NCBI RefSeq assembly: GCF_000430705.1
Contig: NZ_AUMN01000005.1
Span: 124,001 to 188,000 of the forward strand
DNA length: 64,000 bases
Origin: Arthrobacter castelli DSM 16402
GTDB taxonomy: Bacteria > Actinomycetota > Actinomycetes > Actinomycetales > Micrococcaceae
Direction of reading: 5' to 3'
Shown one piece after another: positions 42,408-51,452 of the stretch (positions within the stretch are counted from its first letter, which is position 1; the number at the start of each line of letters is the position of its first letter). Below the pieces are notes generated by a model. It was not told where the DNA came from. It made no database searches and was given only the letters and a program-made list of their open reading frames with translations. The position numbers and the translations under genes are program-made.

Positions 42408-43652
42408 ATGACGCAGGTCGACTACGAAACAGTTGCCGCCAAGTACCGCCCGATCTTCGATCGCATTGCAGAATCGGCCGTGCAACGCGAGCAGGACAGG
42501 ATGCTGCCATACGAGCAAATCGGCTGGCTCAAGGATGCCGGATTCGGCGCCGCACGCATTCCCGTGGAATTCGGCGGAGATGGTCTTTCGTGGCCGCAAT
42601 TCAGCCGCTTGCTGATCGAACTCGGTACAGCGGACAGCAACATTCCCCAGGCGTTGCGTGCACACACCGCGCTGGTCGAAGAGCATCTCTTCCATCACAG
42701 CAAACACGACCGCTCGGTGTGGTTTGAGCGTTTCGCAGCAGGGCAGATCGCCGGCAACGCGTGGACCGAACCCGGCGTCGGCGGCACAGCAACGGTGCTC
42801 GAGGAAACCGCCGAGGGACTGAGGTTGACCGGACGCAAGTTTTACACCACCGGCACAATTTTCGCGGACTGGATTGACGCCACGGCTCAACGGCCCGACG
42901 GCTCCACTGTCTCCGTCACTGTGTCCACCAAAGCAGACGGCGTGACGACCTTCGACGACTGGGATGGCTTTGGCCAGCGGCTGACGGGCAGCGGCACCAC
43001 AATATTCGATTCGGCCCACGTTGAACCGGAGCACGTTTCGGACTTCGAGACGCGTTTCCCATATCAGACGGCGCTGTTTCAGCAGATCCTTCTCATTACT
43101 CTGGCCGGGATCGGTAAAGCGGTCCAACGTGACGTCGCTGATGCAGTCCGTGAGCGCAAGCGGGCGTTCAGTCATGGCAACGCCGATCTCGTCCGGTACG
43201 ACGCGCAGGTCCAGCAGGTGGTAGGGGAAATTACCGCCAAGGTTTATGCAGCAGAAGCGACAACGATCCGGGTTGCCGAGAGCCTGGAACATGCCTACCA
43301 AACCCGGCTTCTCGACGACGAAGCTCAAGTGGACGGCAAGATCGCCGCTGAACTGGAGTCAGGTCAGGGGCAGATTGTTCTCAGCAACCTCATTCCCGAG
43401 GTGGCCGGTGCGCTGTTCAACGTGCTTGGTGCATCGTCCACCAGCGCCGGGAGGGCATTGGATCGGCACTGGCGCAATGCCCGCACCGTAGCGACGCATA
43501 ACCCATTCATTTACAAGGCCCGGGTGATCGGCGACTGGGTGATCAACGGCGCCAAACCGCCCTATGTGTGGAGCATTGGCGTGCAGAAGAAGCAACAAGA
43601 GGAGACCGACGAAGGCGGGGTCCCAGTGGTCGCAGGTCAAACCGCCTGCTGA
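42408..43652 (+). CDS. Flavin-dependent monooxygenase of the acyl-CoA dehydrogenase fold (DszC/SfnB-like, sulfur acquisition)
   Basis: The 414-residue protein has the acyl-CoA dehydrogenase layout: a helical N-terminus (MLPYEQIGWLKDAGFGAARI PVEFGG), a beta domain with NAWTEPGVGGTATVLEETAE and LTGRKFYTTGTIFADWIDA, and a C-terminal bundle ending NVLGASSTSAGRALDRHWRN ARTVATHNP. The catalytic Glu of dehydrogenases is not evident, which fits reduced-flavin monooxygenases such as DszC or SfnB that release sulfur from organosulfur compounds. The SAM riboswitch upstream supports a sulfur role. I chose the ATG at 42408 because AAGGAG is seven bases before it. A separate flavin reductase is not encoded nearby. 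Confidence 0.85.
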   Translation: MTQVDYETVAAKYRPIFDRIAESAVQREQDRMLPYEQIGWLKDAGFGAARIPVEFGGDGLSWPQFSRLLIELGTADSNIPQALRAHTALVEEHLFHHSKHDRSVWFERFAAGQIAGNAWTEPGVGGTATVLEETAEGLRLTGRKFYTTGTIFADWIDATAQRPDGSTVSVTVSTKADGVTTFDDWDGFGQRLTGSGTTIFDSAHVEPEHVSDFETRFPYQTALFQQILLITLAGIGKAVQRDVADAVRERKRAFSHGNADLVRYDAQVQQVVGEITAKVYAAEATTIRVAESLEHAYQTRLLDDEAQVDGKIAAELESGQGQIVLSNLIPEVAGALFNVLGASSTSAGRALDRHWRNARTVATHNPFIYKARVIGDWVINGAKPPYVWSIGVQKKQQEETDEGGVPVVAGQTAC

Positions 43653-43679
43653 ATCGGCTCACTCATATAAAGCGGTCCG

Positions 43680-43877
43680 CTATTTGAAATGAGGCTGGTT
43701 CATTTGCCAGTCAACCCGGCTGCCGGCGGCGCGGTCGCACTCCGCCCACGCCGGGGCATTCGCCGGGATCATGCCCCGCCATGGGGGTGCCGGGTCGGAG
43801 GGGTGCTCCTCAATGGCATGCGCGCCCCGCATTGCAAGGGCTTCGATGATATCGAGGTATTCACTTTCGATTTCGAG
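43680..43877 (-). pseudogene. Unrecognised 3' gene fragment
   Basis: An open frame of 65 codons with strong G/C third positions reads LEIESEYLDIIEALAMRGAH, then EEHPSDPAPPWRGMIPANAP and WAECDRAAGSRVDWQ, ending in TAG. A TGA precedes it directly. The only internal start is the ATG at 43832, which has no ribosome site. The Trp/Pro-rich wording looks like the real C-terminus of a protein whose front half is gone. I cannot name the family. Confidence 0.4.
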
Positions 43878-43882
43878 TCATA

Positions 43883-45691
43883 TCAGCGGCGCACTTCAAT
43901 GAACCCGTCAGCGATGAAAGCAGAGGACCCCTTTTCCCCATTGAGAACGGTCCTCTTCCCGGTCTTCACTTGAATGTTGTCCACGAAAACACCACGTCCC
44001 AGGGTATTCGCGTCCGTAGTGTACCGCCACCGGATCAGGTGCTGGCCACTTGCAGGTATCTCCGCAGTCGCCTTGCCCCACGTCCGATCACCGCGGTTGT
44101 TATAGGTGCCGTTTGTGCGGACCGTCTCCCCATGGTCCTTGGAACCGGTCCGTACCGTGTACGGCAATAACGTCCACGTCTTACCGCCATCAGCAGACGT
44201 CTCAACAGCGAAAGTATCCGTTTCCTCATTGTCGGCGAAAACGTCGAAAGACAATGCCGCACCACCCGGGACGGCAACGCTGGTCTGCAAGGTATTCTCC
44301 GAGTTATTGTCGGCCCCGCCGGACCACTCCGTGCTGCCCTTTTGGGGAAAGACTCCGAGGGCGCCCGCTAATCCATCAGCTACGGTCCTGCGGGCTGGAT
44401 TGGTCGAACCCCAGCTACGGCTGGGATGCACCGCGTTCGTCAACAGAATCGCGAAGGAACGCGATTTGTAGTCGATGACAATCGACGTTCCGGTATAGCC
44501 GGTGTGGCCGGCAGCGTCTTCATTCGCAAGACCGCCCATGTACCACATCTGATCCAGCTCGAACCCGAGACCGTGAGCATTTCCGGGGAAGGCCTCGTTC
44601 TGATTCTCAAGCAGGAACTCAACAGTTCTCTGCTCCAAAATGCGCTGGCCATCATAGATGCCACCGTTCAGCAACGTCTGCGACAAGATCGCCATATCGC
44701 TTACAGTCGAGAAAATCCCCGCGTGCCCGGCGACGCCCCCGAGACTCCACGCGTTCTCGTCGTGAACTTCGCCCCACACCATGCCACGACCAGCGGCTGA
44801 TTGATCCTCGGTCGCGGCGATCCGACGCAGCTTATGAGGCGGTGGATTGAATTCGGTATCGACCAGCTTGAGCGGGCCCGTGATCCTGTTCTCGAGGGCG
44901 CGGTCGAGAGGCTTCCCAGTGACCTTCTCAACCAAAAGGCCCAGCGCGATCAGATTAAGGTCGCTGTAACCGTAGGCGGACCCAGGTTCGTTGTCCGGCG
45001 TTGTTTCCATCACTGCCTGAATGCGTTCCTCTTCCGTGTCATACGCACTCCAGAGCGGCAGCCACGGCTTTAGTCCGGAGGTATGGGTGAGCATCTGGCG
45101 GAGGGTGATGTCTTCTTTACCGTTATTCCCGAACTCAGGGACGTAGCTGGAATACGGTTGATCAAGGTCAATTTCTCCCTCTTCGACCAGTTGCATGACC
45201 AATAGAGACGTGAAAAGTTTCGTCACGGACGCCATGTCATAAATGGTGTCCTCGGTTGCCCTGATCCGCTCGGCTTCGGGCAACTTCGTACCATCTCCAT
45301 CGGCGTACAGCCGGGAGAATCCATGTGCGTGCGTTGAGACGATCCGACCTTGGTGTGCCATGAGGCCGACGGCGGACGCATACAGTGGTTTGGTATCAGA
45401 AGCCACGGGGTCCGCGTACGCGTCCAATTGTTCCCAGGCAGCACTAATTACCGACTCATCTAATCCCACTGAACCTGGGTTTGCCTCCTTCAGCCGTGTG
45501 TTTGACGGCGAAAAGCCGTCGAGAGGCATGTCGAATTTCCCGGCGGCGCTCCGTTCGGCGCCCATTGCACGCCCACTATCTTGTTGGCTGGAACCGTCAG
45601 CAGGCTCGGCGGCGCGCGCCATTCCGCCGGCTCCGCTCAGCACCACACCTACGATCGTTACAGCTACTACGCTGGTGAGAAGCCGCCTCAA
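43883..45691 (-). CDS. Secreted serine hydrolase (beta-lactamase family) with C-terminal beta-sandwich domain
   Basis: The 602-residue protein has a signal peptide (LLTSVVAVTIVGVVLSGAGG, cleavage near MARAAEP). The hydrolase domain carries DMASVTKLFTSL (Ser155, Lys158), LTHTSGLKPW, the Tyr motif YGYSDLN (Tyr242) and AAGHTGYTGTSIVID. The last 150 residues form a beta-rich module (ALSFDVFADNEETDTFAVET, RGVFVDNIQV), probably cell-wall or carbohydrate binding. It is the third gene of an operon with NagZ and NamZ and overlaps NamZ by four bases (ATGA). It may trim peptides from muropeptides in the wall space; EstB-like esterase activity is the alternative. Confidence 0.85.
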   Translation of the reverse strand: MRRLLTSVVAVTIVGVVLSGAGGMARAAEPADGSSQQDSGRAMGAERSAAGKFDMPLDGFSPSNTRLKEANPGSVGLDESVISAAWEQLDAYADPVASDTKPLYASAVGLMAHQGRIVSTHAHGFSRLYADGDGTKLPEAERIRATEDTIYDMASVTKLFTSLLVMQLVEEGEIDLDQPYSSYVPEFGNNGKEDITLRQMLTHTSGLKPWLPLWSAYDTEEERIQAVMETTPDNEPGSAYGYSDLNLIALGLLVEKVTGKPLDRALENRITGPLKLVDTEFNPPPHKLRRIAATEDQSAAGRGMVWGEVHDENAWSLGGVAGHAGIFSTVSDMAILSQTLLNGGIYDGQRILEQRTVEFLLENQNEAFPGNAHGLGFELDQMWYMGGLANEDAAGHTGYTGTSIVIDYKSRSFAILLTNAVHPSRSWGSTNPARRTVADGLAGALGVFPQKGSTEWSGGADNNSENTLQTSVAVPGGAALSFDVFADNEETDTFAVETSADGGKTWTLLPYTVRTGSKDHGETVRTNGTYNNRGDRTWGKATAEIPASGQHLIRWRYTTDANTLGRGVFVDNIQVKTGKRTVLNGEKGSSAFIADGFIEVRR

Positions 45692-46986
45692 GACCGCGGC
45701 CCGCCGTAGACGAGGAACGCCCGGGTATCGCGCACGAACTGCAGCAGTTCATCCTGCCAAGAACCAATGATGGTCCCGGCGCCTTCGCCGGCATCGAGCT
45801 GCTCCTGGAAGCGGGCGGATCCGCTGAGCAGGTCCATCCAGCGCCCCTCATCGCCACGCCAATCGAATTCCGGATACAGCCGTTTCGCCTCGACCATCAT
45901 GTGCGTACCGAGCTCAACCGCCTCGACTTTGTCCGGTTCCAAGAGATGTACCTGCACGCCGCCGCATACAAGGCCCTGATTCTTCGACATGGTGGGTGTG
46001 AAGTACGCTTCGCGGAATTCCACTCCCGCCAGTCCCTTGGCGTTCAGCGCCTGGGCCCAGCGGTAGTCGATGTACGGCGCACCGATCAGTTCAAATGGAC
46101 GGGTGGTCCCGCGCCCTTCTGACATGTTCGTCGCTTCAAACAGCGCCGTTCCCGGGTACACCGTCGCGGTTTCCGGCGTCGGCATGTTGGGGCTCGGCAT
46201 CACCCACGTTTCGCGCTGACTGGGTCCGGTCATTTCGCGGTGCCAACCCTGTACCTCAACGACTTGCAGTTCTCTGATCGGTGCGAGGCCGGCCTCGGGC
46301 AAATGTATGGCGTTGAAGTACTTCGCCAGTTCGCCGACAGTCATGCCATGCTGCAGTGCTATCCCGAGTTTCCCAACCCCGGATTCGAACCCATCCTGCA
46401 GCACCGGCCCGCGCGCCTGGCCGCCAATTGGATTGGCCCGGTCAAGCACCACAAAGCGCGCTCCGGTTTGCGACGCGGCTTGCATGGCTTCCCACATCGT
46501 CCAGATATAGGTGTAGAAACGCGCGCCGACGTCCTGAATGTCGAAGCACACCGTGTCGACGCCGGCCTCCCGGTAGAAGGCAGCAAAGTCAGCCGCGTCC
46601 GCGCCGTAAGCGTCATAAACAGTGATCCTCGTCCGCGGATCCACGTACGTTTCTTCGCTGTCTCCAGCCTGAGCCGTTCCCCGGAATCCATGCTCCGGGC
46701 CAAAGACCGCGTGTACGTCTACTGCTTGGTTGGCCATGTCGTCAACGATCGAGCGGAAATTCTCCAATACACCGGTCGGGTTGGTGATGATGCCGACGTT
46801 GCGCCCGTCGAAGATTCTCCAGTTATCCGCCGCTGCCACATCAGCGCCATTGGTCAGCCCCCGTCCGTTGCCCCGGTTCTTCCGGCCAGGCGTATGTGCG
46901 GCGGCTCCGGATGCGAGGGGTGCAGCCACCGCGGCGGCAGCACCAAGCCCAGTCGCGGTCATTAGATCTCTACGGTTAAAAACCAT
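45688..46986 (-). CDS. namZ: Exo-beta-N-acetylmuramidase NamZ (DUF1343)
   Basis: The 432-residue protein has a Tat-type signal, MVFNRRDLMTATGLGAAAAV through SGAAAHT, then the DUF1343 domain with GRNVGIITNPTGVLENFRSI, VFGPEHGFRGTAQAGD and FDIQDVGARFYTYIWTMWEA. NamZ releases N-acetylmuramic acid from the non-reducing end of peptidoglycan fragments. I prefer the ATG at 46986 with GAAAGG about eight bases upstream over the ATG at 47007. It stands between NagZ and the serine hydrolase, completing an extracellular route that splits muropeptides into GlcNAc and MurNAc. Confidence 0.88.
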   Translation of the reverse strand: MVFNRRDLMTATGLGAAAAVAAPLASGAAAHTPGRKNRGNGRGLTNGADVAAADNWRIFDGRNVGIITNPTGVLENFRSIVDDMANQAVDVHAVFGPEHGFRGTAQAGDSEETYVDPRTRITVYDAYGADAADFAAFYREAGVDTVCFDIQDVGARFYTYIWTMWEAMQAASQTGARFVVLDRANPIGGQARGPVLQDGFESGVGKLGIALQHGMTVGELAKYFNAIHLPEAGLAPIRELQVVEVQGWHREMTGPSQRETWVMPSPNMPTPETATVYPGTALFEATNMSEGRGTTRPFELIGAPYIDYRWAQALNAKGLAGVEFREAYFTPTMSKNQGLVCGGVQVHLLEPDKVEAVELGTHMMVEAKRLYPEFDWRGDEGRWMDLLSGSARFQEQLDAGEGAGTIIGSWQDELLQFVRDTRAFLVYGGPRS

Positions 46987-47043
46987 CGAAAGCGCCTTTC
47001 CAGACATGGATGAGTGGAACGAGGCAGGTCCGGGTGGGGAATG

Positions 47044-49068
47044 CTAACCCGGGAGACCGGTGGTGAACGTGTAGGACCAGCTGGTGGTGGCGTCGTCGAA
47101 GTAGTACCCCTCCTCGGCCACCGCCGTGACGGAAACACTCCGCGCCTTCCGGTAGGTACCGGCGTCGACTATCTCCCCATCGATGAGGTAATCCACCCCC
47201 TCAGCCGCAGGAATCGTATAAGCGTCCTGACCCCTGCCCGGACGGTTGGTGAAGACGACGTCGGCGGGGGTCGCCTTGGTGCCGTAGTCCAAGCCGAAGC
47301 CCAGCGGCAGCAGTATCCCGCCGCCGTCGGCCCTGGGGACGTTGACGGGCAATTTTCCGCTGGGGTTGATTTCGCCGGCGATGGCACGGACTACGCCGTG
47401 GAAGTTGACCTTCTTGACGCCGTAGCTGTTGATGACGGCATCGGCATTGGGGAAGACGCTGATGTCGTATGGATTCCGGGTTGCGACCACAATGACCGGT
47501 GTTCCTGTAGCGGTCAGCTCTTCGACCATGCGTTGCTGCGCAGTGTTGCCGGTGGCGTTGTTAGATGTGAATACGACGGCGTCAACACCTTCAGCAGCCG
47601 CAACGGCACGCGCACGGTACGCCTCCGAAGGGGAGGAGCCGTTCTCGTACTCTTCGGTCACGGCAAATCCTTGATCGGCGAGCATCGGGCCCATAAGTTC
47701 CGGCCAACCCGACCCGGCGCCGACCATCAGTACAGAGCTGCCCGGGGCGAGCGGCAGGGTTTGTTCTTCGTTCCGCAGCAGGGTCGCGGCGCGGTCGGAG
47801 ATCTGTTTGGCTGTGGCAAGGTGGTCGGAATTGCCGACGACGGCGGCCACCTCATCGGGATCGGCCAGTGGCTTCTCGAAGACTCCGCGCTCGACTTTCC
47901 ATTCCAGAATCCGGCGGACAGATTCGTCGAGACGGGCTTCGGTGATCTCGCCCGAGGCAACTGCGGCACGGACTCCTGCGAAAGACGCTTCGATATCGGG
48001 GGAGTTGAGCAGGATGTCGGATCCGGCCTGGATGGCCATCACCGCGATCTCTTGCTGTGTCCATTCGTCCGCCATCGCCGCCATGTCGAGCGCGTCGGTG
48101 GTGATGACTCCCTCGAATCCCATCTCCTCGCGAAGCAGTCCGGTGAGCACCTTGTGGGAGAGCGTGCCTGGCATGTCCGGGTCAATGGCTTCGACGATGA
48201 TGTGGGCCGTCATGACCATGTCCACGCCGGCGTCGATCGCGGCCTGGAACGGTTGCAGGTGCTTGTTCAATGTCTCGCGGTCATAGGTGACGATTGGCAA
48301 TCCGTAGTGGGAGTCCACCGAGGTGTCCCCATGGCCGGGGAAATGCTTGGCCGCGGCGCCCACGTACTGCTGCATACCCTTGATCTGTTCGACGCCGAGT
48401 GAACTGACGACGTCGGGATCCTCACCCATGGAGCGAATTCCTATCACGGGATTGTCGGGGTTCGAGTTGAGGTCAAGCACTGGCGCGAAGTCGACGTTGA
48501 TACCCATTGCCCGCAACTCCGAGCCGAGGATCTCACCCTGGGCGTGTGCCAGACCCGGATCGAAGGTGGCACCGAGGGCCATGTTGCCGGGCAGCACCGT
48601 TGCCGGCGGGCCGATGCGGGCGACGAGGCCGCCTTCCTGGTCGACCGTGATGGCCAGCGGAACGCCGTCGCCGGACTCTCCCATGGCGGTCTCCTGCAGA
48701 CCGTTGGACAGCTTGGCGATCTGCATCGGATTGTTGGTGTTTCCAGACCACGCGAAGTAAAGAACGCCGCCCAGGTTGTACTTCTCCACCACTTGGGCGG
48801 GTGTGTCCACCCCGTAACGCTTTTGGTTCTGCTCTGCCATTGACGTGTCGTTCGCCGACGATCCATAGACGTGCGTCCACGTCATCTGGCCGATCTTCTC
48901 GTTGAGCGTCATGTCGGCGATTATTGCGTCGATGTCCGGTTCAGCAGGCGGTCCTGAAGTCTGCGTGTCTGCATTCGCTGCCCCTACGGTCGAAAGGAGC
49001 ATTCCCGCCACAATGACTGAAACGAGACCGCTCCTTTTCCGGCTGCCTAAGAACAATCTGCGGGTCAC
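47044..49068 (-). CDS. nagZ: Secreted beta-N-acetylglucosaminidase NagZ, glycoside hydrolase family 3
   Basis: The 674-residue enzyme starts at a GTG (49068, GGAGG five bases upstream) with a signal peptide (RSGLVSVIVAGMLLSTVGAA NADT). The GH3 barrel shows LAITVDQEGGLVARI, the NagZ signature KHFPGHGDTSVDSHYGLP with its Asp-His dyad, and the nucleophile Asp in GVITTDALDMAA. A C-terminal GH3 alpha/beta domain and a short beta module follow, as in Gram-positive two-domain NagZ. It removes GlcNAc from peptidoglycan fragments. It is the first gene of the NagZ-NamZ-serine hydrolase set. Confidence 0.92.
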   Translation of the reverse strand: MTRRLFLGSRKRSGLVSVIVAGMLLSTVGAANADTQTSGPPAEPDIDAIIADMTLNEKIGQMTWTHVYGSSANDTSMAEQNQKRYGVDTPAQVVEKYNLGGVLYFAWSGNTNNPMQIAKLSNGLQETAMGESGDGVPLAITVDQEGGLVARIGPPATVLPGNMALGATFDPGLAHAQGEILGSELRAMGINVDFAPVLDLNSNPDNPVIGIRSMGEDPDVVSSLGVEQIKGMQQYVGAAAKHFPGHGDTSVDSHYGLPIVTYDRETLNKHLQPFQAAIDAGVDMVMTAHIIVEAIDPDMPGTLSHKVLTGLLREEMGFEGVITTDALDMAAMADEWTQQEIAVMAIQAGSDILLNSPDIEASFAGVRAAVASGEITEARLDESVRRILEWKVERGVFEKPLADPDEVAAVVGNSDHLATAKQISDRAATLLRNEEQTLPLAPGSSVLMVGAGSGWPELMGPMLADQGFAVTEEYENGSSPSEAYRARAVAAAEGVDAVVFTSNNATGNTAQQRMVEELTATGTPVIVVATRNPYDISVFPNADAVINSYGVKKVNFHGVVRAIAGEINPSGKLPVNVPRADGGGILLPLGFGLDYGTKATPADVVFTNRPGRGQDAYTIPAAEGVDYLIDGEIVDAGTYRKARSVSVTAVAEEGYYFDDATTSWSYTFTTGLPG

Positions 49069-49184
49069 AATGCCTCCATTTCGGCGGGCGTCTTTGCCCG
49101 GTGCGGTTGAGATCACTCTTGAATGGGGCGTCCGCACTGTCAACACGTAGGACCTCTGGATCAAATACGCAGTGGGGGGTGCCT

Positions 49185-50354
49185 TCAGTCGCCCTTGCAG
49201 TTCACGAACTGACGAAGCGTGTGCTTGACCTCGACCAGGTCCGCCGCGTCGACCATCACCTGGTCGATGTCCTTGTAAGCGGCGGGGAGTTCGTCGATGA
49301 AGGCGTTGGTGTCCCGGTATTCGATCCCTTTCATCGCTTCGCGAAGCTGGTCCTGGGAGAAGTTTTTACGGGCCTGGTTCCGGCTGAACTGACGACCGGC
49401 GCCGTGCGGTGAGCTGTGGAGGCTTTCAACGTTCCCGCGGCCTTCGACGACGTAGCTGGCGGTTCCCATGGATCCGGGGATGATGCCTTTCATCCCCTCG
49501 CGGGCCTCGATGGCACCCTTGCGGCTAACCCACACGTCCTTGCCGGCATGGTGCTCCAGCTGGGTGAAGTTGTGATGGCAGTTTATGCGCTCACGTTCGA
49601 CGACGGTTGCGCCGGTCCACTTCTCGAAGGCGGCTACGACGCGGTCCATCATTTCCTCGCGGTTCAGCAGCGCGAAGTGCTGGGCCCAATTGAGTTCGCG
49701 GATGTAGTGGTCGAACTGCGGCGTCCCCTCGGCCAGGTAGGCCAGATTCCGGTCCGGCAGCTCGATGCCTTGGCCCCGGCAGAGGTGCTGCGCGACCTCG
49801 ATGTGCCGCTGCGCGATCTTGTTACCGACGCCACGGGAACCGGAATGCAGGAAGAGCCAGACGTCGTCGTTCTCATCGACGGACGCTTCGATGAAGTGAT
49901 TGCCGGACCCGAGGGTGCCGAGTTGCAGCTTCCACTTCGCGGTGTAATTGTCGGGGACGAAGTTCGCTTCTTCTGCCCGTTCCTTCAGGTCCTGAATGCG
50001 GGTCCGAGCTGAGTCGGTCAGCTTCTTGTTGTTCGTCCCGGCCGACATGGGCACGCTGGCTTCGATCGCCCGGCGCAGGGTCCTGCGGTTCTACCCCTTG
50101 ATGCCCCGCGTGTTGAACTGGGTCTGCACGGCAATCATCCCGCAACCGATATCGACGCCGACGGCGGCCGGCATCACCGCCTCGAGGGTTGGGATCACCG
50201 AACCAACGGTGGCTCCCATGCCCAGGTGCGCATCGGGCATGAGTGCCAGGTGCGGATGGATGAACGGCATGGTGGACGCGAGAACCGCCTGCTCACGGGT
50301 CTTGTCATCCATGACCGACGCCCAATTCAGCAGCTTGTCGTTGATACGCTCCAT
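49185..50354 (-). pseudogene. rtcB: RNA ligase RtcB interrupted by one in-frame amber codon
   Basis: From ATG 50354 the frame reads MERINDKLLNWASVMDDKTR through PDAHLGMG and VGVDIGCGM (metal-binding Cys) to NTRGIKG, then a TAG at 50091-50093. After the TAG the same frame continues NRRTLRRAIEASVPMSAG and every later motif is intact: GSGNHFIE, HSGSRGVGN, NCHHN, PGSMGT, HGAGR with the guanylated His, and DTNAFIDELPAAYKDIDQVM. There is no other stop or frameshift over 1170 bases. RtcB joins 2',3'-cyclic phosphate and 5'-OH RNA ends. This is a single nonsense mutation, a readthrough site or a sequencing error. A restart at GTG 50054 would lack the metal-site Cys. Confidence 0.88.
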
Positions 50355-50452
50355 GCCGCTCCTTCCTCGCGGAGCTTCAACCGTTCGATGTTGCGGACAC
50401 TACACCCGGTCCGGAAGCGTGAGTAGTCGATAAGATGCTCCTGGAGGTGCGG

Positions 50453-51076
50453 ATGATCTACGAGCAAAGCATTGGCGCATACTTGGATCGAACGGCTTCA
50501 GACGCGCCTGCTCCCGGCGGAGGTGCCGCCGCATCGTTGCAGCTGGCGCAGGCTGCAGCGCTGATTGCCATGTCTGCCCGGTTCAGCACGGGGGAGAAGT
50601 TCGCCGAATACGCCCCAATGGTGGAACGTGTTCTCGCCACCGCAAAGCCGTTGGTCGGCGAGTCTCTCGACGCGGGCGACGACGACGCGGCGGCATTCGC
50701 GACAGTCGCGCATGCTTATGCCCTGCCCCGCGACTCCGACGCGGCCAAGGAGGCCAGGACCAAGCAGATCCAGACAGCGTTAGTCGGCGCCACTAAACCT
50801 CCGCAACGGTTGCTCGAATTGGGCAGGGAGATAGCAGGCCTGGGTGAAGAGCTGCTCGGTTGCGCGAACCGGAACATCCTCAGCGACATCGTTGCCGCGA
50901 CGGCTTCGACGCGGGCGGCGGCCACTATCGCTCAGGCAACTCTGGAGATCAATCTGGCGGGCGTGAAAGATGAAGCCGCCCGCAGCACGATTGCAGAACA
51001 TATCCGTGGTGCCGATTCCCTGATCGACTTCTGCGACAACCTCACTAAGCGGATCCAGGACGACATTTCGGCATAG
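50453..51076 (+). CDS. Cyclodeaminase/cyclohydrolase family protein (FTCD C-terminal type)
   Basis: The 207-residue all-helical protein has SDAPAPGGGAAASLQLAQAA near the N-terminus and SLDAGDDDAAAFATVAHAYA, as in formimidoyltetrahydrofolate cyclodeaminase and FchA methenyl-THF cyclohydrolase. It probably acts on one-carbon folates. The ATG at 50453 has GGAGG seven bases upstream. It is divergent from rtcB, and nothing else of folate metabolism is close. Confidence 0.85.
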   Translation: MIYEQSIGAYLDRTASDAPAPGGGAAASLQLAQAAALIAMSARFSTGEKFAEYAPMVERVLATAKPLVGESLDAGDDDAAAFATVAHAYALPRDSDAAKEARTKQIQTALVGATKPPQRLLELGREIAGLGEELLGCANRNILSDIVAATASTRAAATIAQATLEINLAGVKDEAARSTIAEHIRGADSLIDFCDNLTKRIQDDISA

Positions 51077-51273
51077 GTATCACTGTAGGGCGGCCAGCTG
51101 CCGGAGCTGGTGGGATGTACACCCAGCAGGGGCATGGGAAGCATGGCTCAGCCGGTGCCGACACCCGGATGCAGAGCTGTCGCTGATTCGCCCCATGCCT
51201 CCTGCCACACGGCTTTAACGTCCTGGACGTCGGCGACGCGACGTCCGTTCCGTCCCTCTGAGTATTCCCAGTA

Positions 51274-51325
51274 TGGTCCACCAAAATTCGAATTGGTACA
51301 CCAAAACTGTTGTCTGGTAGTACCA
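51274..51325 (+). promoter_or_regulatory. Three phased TGGT-ACCA operators before the TRAP operon
   Basis: TGGTCCACCA (51274-51283), TGGTACACCA (51294-51303) and TGGTAGTACCA (51315-51325) are palindromes whose centres are 20 and 21.5 bases apart, that is, about two helical turns each. TGGT-ACCA cores are typical targets of FadR/FCD-type GntR regulators. Such a gene closes the operon at 59329. They lie 128-179 bases before dctP. Confidence 0.65.
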
Positions 51326-51452
51326 AAGCAGGCATACTGGGTGAATAGCATCACCACCGTCTGTGGTGCAAATCCCCTAAACCGACATAGTGCAACCGCC
51401 GGTTGGGTCAGGCGTCGGATACCCCAGCGCCTATCAGGGCAAGGAGATTCAG

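Noticed and set aside
42177-43328. Long open frame antisense to the DszC-like gene (383 codons)
   Set aside because: It mirrors the monooxygenase gene, has no family wording and no ribosome site; it is a by-product of GC-rich codon use.
51148-51357. Short antisense frame before dctP (PYWEYSEGRNGRRVADVQDV)
   Set aside because: Plausible codon bias at the 3' end, but the front part crosses the operator sites and has no good start; at most it is an old gene tail.
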